Below are positions 50,101 to 61,600 of a stretch of 64,000 bases of DNA, piece by piece. The notes under the pieces were generated by a model. The model did no database searches. It saw only the letters and a list, made by a program, of their open reading frames with translations, and was not told the origin of the DNA. This DNA comes from Membranipora membranacea (lineage: Eukaryota; Bryozoa; Gymnolaemata; Cheilostomatida; Membraniporidae). The position numbers and the translations under genes are program-made. Location of the stretch: assembly GCA_914767715.1 (NCBI GenBank), contig OU612065.1, positions 10,602,001 to 10,666,000 of the forward strand, read 5' to 3'. The stretch's first letter is position 1, and the number at the start of each line of letters is the position of its first letter.

Positions 50101-51506
50101 TGATGCTGTAAAAGCTATGAATCAGTTGAATGGATTTGAGCTGGCTGGTAGGCCGATGAAGGTAGGACATGTCACAGAGAGACAGGATGGGCTGAATAAC
50201 ACTGATCGACTCGACAATGAAGAACTGGAGAGACATGGTGAGTAGGACAGTTGATCCTTGATTTAATTGTCAAAGGCTTTGAAATGTTTATTGGCTAACC
50301 AAATTAAAAAATATTCCAGCGGAACTTGAGTTAATCGATTCGATACTCATCGTGTTTGTGCTTGAATTATATGAATTGTATAGCTCTTTCCTGATATGTT
50401 TGTAAAGTAATTTTCTGGTTATGTCTATTCAGTATTTGTCATGCCCTGCAGGTTATGATCTTGGTGCGACGGGTAGACTGGCTCTTATGGCAAAGCTTGC
50501 AGAAGGTACAGGGTTTAACATTCCCACAGCGGCACAGAATGCTCTGGATATGCAGGCTACAACTCAGGCTCCAGCTGCTCTGTCTCAAACAGCCCCACCC
50601 ATAGCTACTCAGTGCTTCATGCTCAGCAATATGTTTGACCCGAACTCGTGAGTATGACTTACCTCTTACATGGTGGTGCATCCGTGGTTCTGAGGGTATC
50701 ACTTTGAGTGTGTTAACCTTGTGATTTCAATGCTCATATAATATACTATATAATAATATATAATATGACAGATGCTTTGGAGGAAAATAATTTGAATTTT
50801 TTTCTGATTTTACACAGGGAGGCAAATGCGAACTTTGATGTAGAGATAAGGGATGACGTGATAGAGGAGTGTAATAAGCACGGTGGTGTACTGCATATAT
50901 TCGTCGATAAAGCTTCACCTCAGGGAAATGTGTACGTCAAATGTCCCAGCATAGCCAGCGCTGTAAACTCTGTGAACGCTCTCCATGGACGATGGTTTGC
51001 TGGTAGGTTTTCAAGTGTACATTGCCTATACATTGATATGAATCTAAACAATATGATACTTTTTAACAGTGCCATTTTATCTTCACACGTCATCAATCGG
51101 CTGAACCTATGTGGTACCATCTAGCCTTGTCACCCAGCCCACTGTTACCTTTGTGGGCCTTGTTCCTCTCAATATAGACCTCTAATCAGAGCTTTGACCT
51201 CTCATGATTAACTTAAAAAACCGAGAAATGATGACTGTGTCTTGAGAGGGGATGTTAATGGTAACAAGAGCTAATATTTTCAAATTATTTCGCAGAAAAC
51301 TGTGATGGTTTGTTAAAACCTGGCATGGTTCTTATTTTTTTGTGCTGGCATAACAACATAAGACATATCTGTATTTGTTGTTTGTAGGAAAGATGATAAC
51401 TGCTGCCTATGTACCTCTTCCTAATTATCATCAACTCTTCCCTGATGCAGCTAAAGCCGCCCAACTGCTCATGCCCAGCGCAAGAATGGGTTTGACTGGT
51501 GTCTAG
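47158..51506 (+). CDS. RBM39: RNA-binding protein 39 (CAPER-alpha), splicing factor
   Basis: Exons: 47158-47214, 48297-48400, 48687-48960, 49357-49653, 49868-49933, 50087-50237, 50452-50647, 50818-51002, 51388-51506. The second ATG (47161) gives MADELDVEAMLEAPYK, matching the human start, and 481 aa; the tandem ATG at 47158 adds one Met. Domains: RS domain (about residues 20-90), RRM1 (RTVVCMQLAARI, then RRSKGIAYVEF), RRM2 (MRLYVGSLHFNITEEML, then KGFGFVT), an Ala/Gln-rich linker with GRLALMAKLAEGTG, and a C-terminal U2AF-homology motif with NVYVKCPSIA and GRWFAG. RBM39 is a nuclear splicing factor that binds SF3B1 and U2AF-type partners through its UHM. Intron phases are consistent. Confidence 0.97.
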
Positions 51507-51625
51507 ACTCTTGTTACATAAAACTCGAGGATATAGCTCGAAAACCTTGCTCACCTTGACTGGTAATGTGATTGAATACCAAGCTATCCATGGCACATGC
51601 CTATGCTATAGGCAAGATATGGATT

Positions 51626-51631
51626 AATAAA
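51626..51631 (+). promoter_or_regulatory. Polyadenylation signal of RBM39 (proximal)
   Basis: AATAAA 120 nt after the RBM39 stop. A second AATAAA lies at 51671-51676, so two closely spaced 3' ends are possible. Confidence 0.55.
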
Positions 51632-51679
51632 ACAATTTTTTAATAAGATGTATATATTATGTATCATAGAAATAAAGCA

Positions 51680-52605
51680 AAATAGAACTACCTCTACGAG
51701 TTTACTGTACTATTCTATTAAAATAAAAAAAAACCCAGATCACACTATGTAAGAACGTTGCTCAGCTTTGCGCAGATCCTCTAAATAAATTAAGGAGTGG
51801 TGTGTGCTCATAGAGTCTCATTGAATCCCATATGAGTAGAATTTAGTTCAGCAGTGGTTATTCTATAATACTCAATTGGTTTACTCAAAATGCAACTAGG
51901 AAAATGTTTTACGTAGGCGTGTCCCTAGAATATATCTAGGCATAGGCAATGTTCAATCATCAGTTTTATCCTGACTTGTGTGCATTTTAAGTCGCGCACA
52001 GACTCCAATCTGCCACCCAACACCTGACCCAAAATTAAGTTAGCAGGTGCAGTATTATACATTTTGTTATCATATATTTTGTTATTATATATATACAGCT
52101 TATCAATAATGTCTCCTTGCACAACTCCATATCCAGGCCAAAATATAACAAGTCATGATATATATACGTGAACTTTGAATATATAATCACCATGTGACAC
52201 TGAATATCTAATTATATTAGATATATGTAATATTGTGGTTTTGATCATCAACAATAACATAATTTTTTTTCACATGCCTAAAAAAAGATAAGAAACTAAA
52301 TTGTACAAACAAGAATCATTTCTTCTGATTGTAGTTACCAAAGTACATGTCAAGCACACGTCACCTCAAGCAAATCGATCACACTCAAAAGTTGTAAATA
52401 GTCAGTATAATAGTGAATAATTTAGAAAACAAAAGTGTAGAACGAATGTGCATGTAAATACAAATAGAGCAGTGTGGTCGTCCACAATAAAATATGGACT
52501 ACAGAATGAATTTAGAGAAAAAGCTTTTATGAAGCATGGGAATGAAGTGTTGACAAATTAATTCCAGTGTTTGAGATCTGAGATTTGTTATGACTCATGT
52601 CTGAA
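51680..52605. other. Intergenic spacer between convergent RBM39 and GT31 gene
   Basis: AT-rich, no supported ORF. It must contain the 3' UTR of the - strand glycosyltransferase gene. I found no clear - strand AATAAA. Confidence 0.4.
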
Positions 52606-55600
52606 TTAGCTATGAAGAGCGTCATGAATCATCTCCACCTCCGTGAGGTTACCAAAGCGATGTGACCCAATTATTCTACGATGGGCTTCTATATCTTCTA
52701 CCTTAGGAATGAACCATGATGGAAGAAGTTCAGTAGCGTCTGTTAGAGCGATGTTCAACTTCTTAGCCACCATACCTAAATGTGAAATATATATATATTA
52801 TATATATATACATATATTATAAATGGGAATATGTTGACAGGGAATTCAAATATAATGGTATATCACATGATCAGCGTAATATCATGCGGGAACATGAAAA
52901 CATAGTGAGCAAACATTTGTTGATTTCTTTTGCTTGTCTCTGTATCACTATCTTATCCGACATGTAGTTAGTACTTACCATAAAATACATCGTCAAATGG
53001 TAGATATTTGGTGAATTTTGCGATAATCTCTAGCTTTTGTATCATTTCAGTAGATATTAAGCTAGCTCCAGCAGCAATAAAAGGAGGGAGACGTCTATAA
53101 GGATATAATTTATAGCTCATGTACTGAGCGTGGTCTGTCTCTCTCCCAGGTCTAGAACTTTCCCACAATCGGCCAGCATACAGGTCTGTAGGGTATTTCA
53201 GATCCTCCACATATTTCAACAAGCTGAAAATAGGAGCTGATTATATGAGTATGTATGAGACTTAGTGATGAGATATAAGGATTGGATGAGACATCAGAGA
53301 ACTCACATAATCAGAATCTATAGCGCTGCGACCCCAAATTATCGAATGTGTTGGGACTTGCAGTAATATGAAATATGAGGAAATGATTCATTTTTATTGA
53401 TTAACCTCCGTTGACATCATTTATATGGTATCTTTACCAGACAATCATTGCGATATTCTGATCACTGTAATGCCGGAATATTCAGATAAGGACATCATCT
53501 GCTTTGAGAAACGATTGTCAGATGGGGAGTTCATTGTATTGAGCAATCCATGAGCTGATTAATATCAACTCTTTTTGTATTATTACCTTTTAACATTGAG
53601 AGAGTAGTCTCCATCAATGATGAGGACATATCTCGTATTCGTACAGAAGTCAGATATATACTTGAGGGCCATACTGAATTTTAGTGTGTTGTTGTAATAA
53701 TGGTCTATGAAGTCTCCATGAACCATATCATCATGGTCAACTAGCTCAGACTTCAAATTATCCTCACATCGAGCACTGCTGCATTGCCCTGCAAAAAGTA
53801 ATCACAATCATGCAATCAACCAGGTTCATAAATATACATTGTATATTTTCACACTTTATTTCAATTCTAGTTAATATCAATAAACAAGAGATTATAAGTT
53901 AACAGTCCAGTTATGCAGGTCAGCTCATACTCTGCTGGTATATGAAGCAGGGAGTTACAGAGAGGGAGTGGAAACGAAATGCAGCCTGTGACTTAACAAG
54001 GCTGTTTCCAAGGGTTGTACTAATATGGTCCCTCCATTAAAATTCATTCAAGTCCTCAGTCTTTTTATATGTCTGTCTCCAGTTGAAAATTATTAAAATA
54101 TTTGACATGTTTACTCAATGGTATATTCAGACACCCAGAGACAATATATCATGATGTAAATCACCACAAGTGTAGATGAGACATAGCTAGTAATATATTT
54201 ACCACTTTTGCAGGGTATTGAATTATAATTCCAATGCAAATGTTTGATGGGGGATAGAGAGACTGAAAATAAATCATTCATTCACCATTTAAAAACCATG
54301 TGAGGAACTTAGACCAGATAAAAGTAGTGAAAGTACTTAAATAAGCCCTTTCTAACACCTAAGTGACAATGGGAGGCATAACATACCACGTTTGACTGAC
54401 GAAAACCGCCATTGATTACCAAATTATGAGGCAAATTTATGGCCATGTCTGCAGTGAAACTTTCCCTTCTCATATGAGTAGCAGAGGGCTTTGGAGTCCC
54501 AGGTAAAACTAGACTATAGTTGGAAACATGGACTATACCTGAGTGCTATCTATATCTCTCTGCTACTTAGTTTAGTTTCTTTTCAAGAGGTTCAAACACT
54601 TTAGGAAATTTGTGGTAGAACCCATCTTGATAAATGGGATTTCACTACTATGCTCTTGCTGATTGGACAGTTCATCAAAATTATTACAGCAACTCAAGTT
54701 GTACTTCTTTTTGGCAGGAAGTCACTCTCTGCAGTCTCTGCTCTGATTGGCTGTGGTCATGAAAAACATTTGCTGATAAAGAGAGGACAATTACCAGTAG
54801 AGACAAATAACAATTTGAAATGAGAGGCCGTTTCCACTCCTTTTTCAAACTCCTTGTATGAAGGTATCATAAGCCTGAGTGGATGTGTATAGTTTGGTTG
54901 TGTATGAGAGTAAGGGAGTTGGTACGCAGATTCATAATGATTTTAATAGAGGAAATAGCCAGTACACCAGACAGGGGTAAGGCAATGATCGAAAAGCCCA
55001 GCACCAGGTATGGCAAGTCTACCCAGGTCACAAGTTTTGATATGCTTTCCGAGCGGGGCACCGAGATAGGAAACCGTACACAAAAGCATGTACCAATACC
55101 ACCAACTCACTCCAGAGTAGACTAAATCTGTTATGAAAATATTTAGCAGGTTTAGGGTGGACATTGGGGTAGTTTCAGTTTGCCAGACATAATTATGTGA
55201 TAATTATAATGATCATAGGTATCATATTTATTGTGATAATGGAAATTATATAACCCTGCTTTTCTATGTTTCGGACCGGCTGTATATGGGCCTGACATAG
55301 ACCAAGGAGTTAGAGAGACTGTCATAGCAAGTTTTGTTCACGAATGTTCCCGTAGACCCAAGTGGATGCCAAGACGTCATGCTAGACATGATTGCAGGTG
55401 AGCTCATTGTGGTCCATATCACCTGCTAACATCGACAGGTATACAATCTCTCTCAATCCTATTTTGCAACTGTCGGGTGATGAGAAATTAGTTGAGCAAA
55501 CAGGCTTCGTTGTGGTCATAGATAACTTAAAGGTGTAGCAAGGAAAATAACAAGAAAAACAATTCATGCAATCAGTGTCTAGATGAGCCACCAAAATCAG

Positions 55601-58600
55601 GCTTGGAGCCGTGGAGTTTGGACAAACCTACCCACGAGGAAGCTGTACTGTAGGTCGTTCTTTATAAGATCTTCTATCCAGGTGCGCCGAAGCATATCTC
55701 GATTATACCTGTCTGTCACTCTCGTCTTTATCAGAACTGTCACCAGAACTTTATCTGTAACGGAAAGACAACAAAAATGTCAAATTTGATCCAGTTTGCA
55801 TGAATCGGGAGTTGCTCACCCCTTACAAATCCATAACAGCAACAATTCGGGAGTGCGTGTAAATTAAATAACTTAGAGATCTTATATAAAATGGAACGCC
55901 CATAGACATACTAGAGTATTAATATGTTTATGGAACACTGATACAAGGGTATGTACAGTCTTACCAGGTTTAGTCATATCACAGTAACGTGAGGCGGGTA
56001 CTTTGTAATATGTGTGGTTTATTACAGTGATTGGTTTGATTTTTAGTTGATTACTTCTGTAGTCCTTTAATACCTGCTCAGTGTCTATGTTCAGAGGCCA
56101 TGTGTATTTGGCGTACGAGGTACCCAGTAAGTCGTAATACAAATCTAAAACACAAAACAAACGAGAAAAAATTAAAACATCGAAAAGCAAAATGGTAATA
56201 ATTATTACAAAATATGCAAACTTGTGTGTCTTGCACCAAAAAAAATTATGAGATTGATGAGAGGTATCATTAGTGTATTGTTTGTATTCATTCTATCAGT
56301 GGATGATACTTGCAAAACTTGCAACAGAAATCTATCATCAGGTGAGAATGTTGTTACAACAAACAAAGCTTTTCCCATGTACATTTAGCCCTACTAATCC
56401 ACAGATGAGTGTTACGCACGTGAACCCATGAAGTCTAGATTAGCTAACAGGCTCTTTTCACAGACTACTTTTACCTTTTACTGTGTGCCATCGAAGTAAT
56501 AACACTCTGTTCATTGATTAAGTTTAAGTGCTCAAACCAATGAACTCCTGGAGAGGGAGTTCATTGCTCATACTGCCCCAATTGCTGGAAGTGGCATTTC
56601 ATTATCAACCACAGCCAACCTACTAATTAGGTTGGTTATGGAGAGTTACACACTCGAGGGTCCTAGGAGCTTGAACAATCAACCTTGAAAACTCCCCCAG
56701 TGGGACCCGAACCCACAACTCACACCAATCACCTGGCAGTGAATAGCAAGCGCACTAACCGATTACGCCATACCACTATCCCCAAAAAAGAATGGGTTGA
56801 TGGCGCTAATTAGCATGCCGGCTTTTCACTACTTAGTGTTTTGTTCGCTCGTCCAACAGCACAGGTCATTCCACCGTCTTATCATAGCAATAATAGATCT
56901 TTTCCAGTACTTACTGATGCACTTTTCATTCTGCTCATAGCCCCATGCTATTTAGGATCAATTGAAACAGTTGGCTGAAAACACAAATTTGAGGCCTCAT
57001 GACACGACAAAAACAAATTCTTAATTGGCTAGAGCTATTCATATAACAAAAATATTTTGCCTTTCAGCCATGGTCTTATTAAAAATACTTTCATCAGTCA
57101 GGGTCAGCTGACAGGCCTTTCTCCCAGGTTTCTTCTCTAGTGTTTTTTATCATATTAACGGAATCTCTCAGAGCGCTAGTACAATAATTACTTGGTGTCA
57201 ACTTTTTGTCTACCATCATCCACGATGGATTGGTTGATGTTTCACTTTCCTGTTTAGTTGAGTTATATGGTATAGTTCTGTACAAATACCAGTTTCTGTT
57301 CAATGAGTCCATGCTATGTTTAAAGGCTACTTTACACCGAGGGTGACTGAGACATGATGTGGACTGACCGATATGATGCTTATTGACATGACTACAAGCA
57401 GGCTCTGATAACTGGACCAGATTCAAGGTTACAACTCTACAAACACTTTAATACCCAGAACAAACAAAAAACACCTGATTGGTCCCTGACTAGCCAAAGT
57501 ATTGGCTCTGATTCAGAACCAACACAATGGATCCCCCTACCTACTGATGAAATCTTGCTTCAAGAGCTGGTACCCAATCTGAGTGTGCTTCAAGAGAACT
57601 TCAGGCCTGTACATGCCTTTGCCACAGTTATATATTAAAAGACTTCACCTGATAAAATTAGCTAAAACAAGTTGTCTTTTAAATTTTTATATTCAAGTCA
57701 CAATCATATTGCATGCATGTTACGTATGTATGTTGGTTGAATATTAATTTAGGTTTGTTAAAGGTTCTTTCACTCACCAGTCCCAAAGAATACTTTTCAC
57801 TAGCCCTGTTCACTCGTGGCCGTGTGAACAGGGCTAACTTTTCACCTCAAAGACCACAGAAAGACCATAGCAATATAATAGTCTGGCAGAGGATTCTGCA
57901 GTAGTTATGCAATATTTTGACACTGAAAAATATTCATAGCACTTCTGGGTAAAATTGCCCCCCCCCCCCCTTTTTCATCTATGAGGTTTCAAAACCTAGT
58001 GCTGTACCAGCCCAATAAGCTACCACTTCCAAATATTTTGGCTTTCTGATTTTCCACATAAGGGACATGGTAAAGTAGTGGATCGGATAACTTAATTCAT
58101 TAACCTTTACAGTTCTCTAATGTAAAAAGAGGTGGTAACTCGTTGCGCTGGAACAACAGTCTGACGTGCTCAAACGTAATATCGTATGCACCAGAACACC
58201 AGGAGCAACACCGAAAAAAAGATGAGCCAATGCAATGGCGGAGAGAACAAACGAAATATAATAACCAAAATAAAACAACATCTATCTTCAACTGGAAGGT
58301 CAACCATGAATTTAGAGCACTTTGCGTCAAGAGACTGAGGGATAGAGATGACAGACCACTACGTGCCATCAGTATCCAGTTCCAGTCAGAGAATGAGACG
58401 AAGAAAGCTATGGAGATAGGGAAAATCAAATTCCCTTCAATGTACAATAATATACTATCATTGAAAACACCAGGAGACAAAAGGAACACAACAAGACATA
58501 TAGATGAGTAAGCTCCAAACAACAGGCCAACCTTTCAATACAAATTTTTCTCAACCTAATTTTGACACTTTAAAAGTGATCAAAAATCATTTTTCTTTTG

Positions 58601-61600
58601 CCCATTTGAATATTCGTGGAATCACTTCAAAAATTGATGAAGTGAGACACATATTGTCAACTTACAATTTTTCAATCTTCGGTTTAAGCGAGACTTTTCT
58701 GGATGGAAACAAACCAGATTCTTTTTATTAAATTCCATCATATGATATGTTAAGAAGAGATAGGAAACCTCGACCTGGAGGAGGTATAATATGTTATATA
58801 AAGCAGGGTATTCAATATGAATTAATCAATGATTTCAATCACATAATTGATGAATCTATTACCATCAAAATTCGCCATAAAGCATCTCATGCTTTCTTAA
58901 TTTCCTTCATTTATCGTCCTCCGAACTCGTTAATTTCTTGGAATGACTCTTTGAGACTCTACCTAGATTGTTGCACCAAGCACACAGAAGAAGTCATCAT
59001 TCTTGGTGACTTTAATGTAATTCTCTTGGAAAATAGCAGAAAGAAAAAATGGCTACCAATTTTCTCCAGATTCTCTTTCAAACAAATGGTGAATGAGCCA
59101 ACACGTGTCAGCGAAAATTTATCTAGCCTGCTTGATCATATTTACACAAATAAGGATTGTAACTTACGACATACCTCAGTATTAAAAACAGCTGTAAGTG
59201 ATCACTATCTCACATATAGCATAAGAAAAATAGGTGTTGTCCCAAGTGTAAAAAAATTCAAAATAAGCTTCAATGACTTTTCTAGAATGACCCCAGAAAA
59301 TCTACGCAGATCTTTTTCAGATGTTAATTGGGATATCATTCGATATCTCAGGTCATCTAGTGAGATGATAGAAAGTTTCAATCAGTTGTTTTTGGAGAAA
59401 ATTAGTCTAAATGTTAGGAGGAAAGTTCGTTTTGTAGAGACAGAAGTTTTACCACCATGGCTTGATATTGAAGTCTCTAGACAAATGAAAATAAGGGATT
59501 CACTAAAACACTCTCAAAACTGGGATGATTACAAAAAGCAGAGAAATTTAGTTACAAATCTTATAAACAAAAAAAAGAAGACGTATTTTTCTGGTTTGGT
59601 TAAAAACTCAGCAAATAATAATACAAAACCAATTTGGGACGCCCTCAACATCGGAAAGACAAAGAAAAAGTCTTCTAGTTCTTCTTCAACTCTTACCAGC
59701 AAAGACCTGAACAATCATTTCTCAACAATCGCTGATATACTAGGTCATGGGTTTAGAAAGGAAAATCATTCAAAAAATACCCCTGAAATCAGAGATAATA
59801 TACTACCTACAAACTCTCAGGAAAAATTCTTGTCTAACTTTAAAAGATTTACTCCTGCATCAATTTGCCTATATCTCAAATCTTTTTCTGATAAGAAATC
59901 GACTGGTCCTGATGGTATCTCAGTTATGATGCTTAAAAAGACGCTCCCTTTTGTCGTTAATATATTGACCGACATCTTCAATCAGATTCTTATTGAGGGT
60001 GATTTCCCCAAATGTTGGAAGACAGCTAAAGTAACCCCTGTTTTTAAGGGTGGAGATCCGAATGATCCATCGAATTACAGACCTATATCGATTCTGCCTA
60101 TATTGTCAAAGATTTTTGAAAAACATATAAATAAATGTTTAATGACTTTCCTTACTGACATAAAAGCTATTCACCCTCTTCAATCAGGATTCAGAAGTAA
60201 TAACTCTTGCTCTGATGCTGTACATAAAGTGGTGTCAGATGTGCTCCACCAAAAGCAAAAAAATAGGTGTGTTATAGGAATGTTCTTGGACTTCTGTAAG
60301 GCTTTCGACTGTGTAAACCATGATATCTTGTTTAATAAACTCGCTTCCTATAAAATAATTGGTCCCTCATTGAAATTGATAAAATCATTTCTTGATGACC
60401 CGCAACAATATGTATTTTATAATCAAATTGCTTCAGAAAAAAAACCAATCAACATAGGTGTCCCACATGGTTCAATTTTAGCTCCAACTTTATTTCTTGT
60501 GTTCATAAATGATATGTTAAATTTACCCCTGTCCTCAACTGCTTATGCGTACGCAGACGATACTGTATTTATATGCCACCAGAAAGATCCACAGTCTCTG
60601 GAGCAACATTGTAGGGGTGACTTGGGTGTCATCCAAGAATGGTGCTATAATAATCGGATGACCATAAATATAAAAAAATCCCATTACCTTGTTTTTGGCA
60701 ATGCAAAACATAAATTTGATTTAAAATTCTCCAATACCACCCTGTTACGATCATCTACCACTAAACTACTCGGATTTACAATTAGTGATTCGCTGTCATT
60801 TGATAATCATATTGAATATATAAAAACTAAAATACAAAAAAATACCAATTTGTTACAATTATGCAGAACATTTTTGACCACACAATCAGCCAGACAGTTT
60901 TACTTTCAATTCATACATTGCCACATCATAAATGGAATAATTTTTCTTGAATATCAGTCCAAAATATCAGCTAGACTCACTTTATGTTTATCAGAAAGCT
61001 GCGCTAAGAATTATTGCAAGTGTTCATTACAATCCAGTTCAATTATCAAATACGTTTTTCTTATGTCGTACTTATATATTATATTAAAATATTGCCACTT
61101 CCTAGTCTTCTTATATATTTTAGTTCTCTCTATGCCTACAGAATAATGTATAACATCACACCTAGCTATATTAATGATCTTTTTCTTTCTAGAAATCGAA
61201 CATACCCCAAGCGCGATAATTTTCTTATTTTACCTCCTAATGATAAACTAAACATTGCAATTGCTTCATCTTTTAATAATCTTCCTTTGTCAATACGCTT
61301 ACTGAGCAAAGTAACATCATTTAAATCTGGCGTATTCAAATATCTTTTGTTTCAATTATAACATTATCTTTTTATCTCTGCAACAAGTTTTGCCTCTGCA
61401 CAATACTATAATGAAAATATCATAAAATTTTTATTTTCTCTCTTCTCAAAGACATCCTATCTATTTCCACCTCACTGCTGAAACATTTTAACTCATCTTC
61501 AGTCTCAAGCTTTCCTTTTCTCAAAGACATCCTATATATTTCCACCTCACTGCTGAAACATTTTAACTCATCTTCAGTCTCAAGCTTTCCTTTTTTTCTC

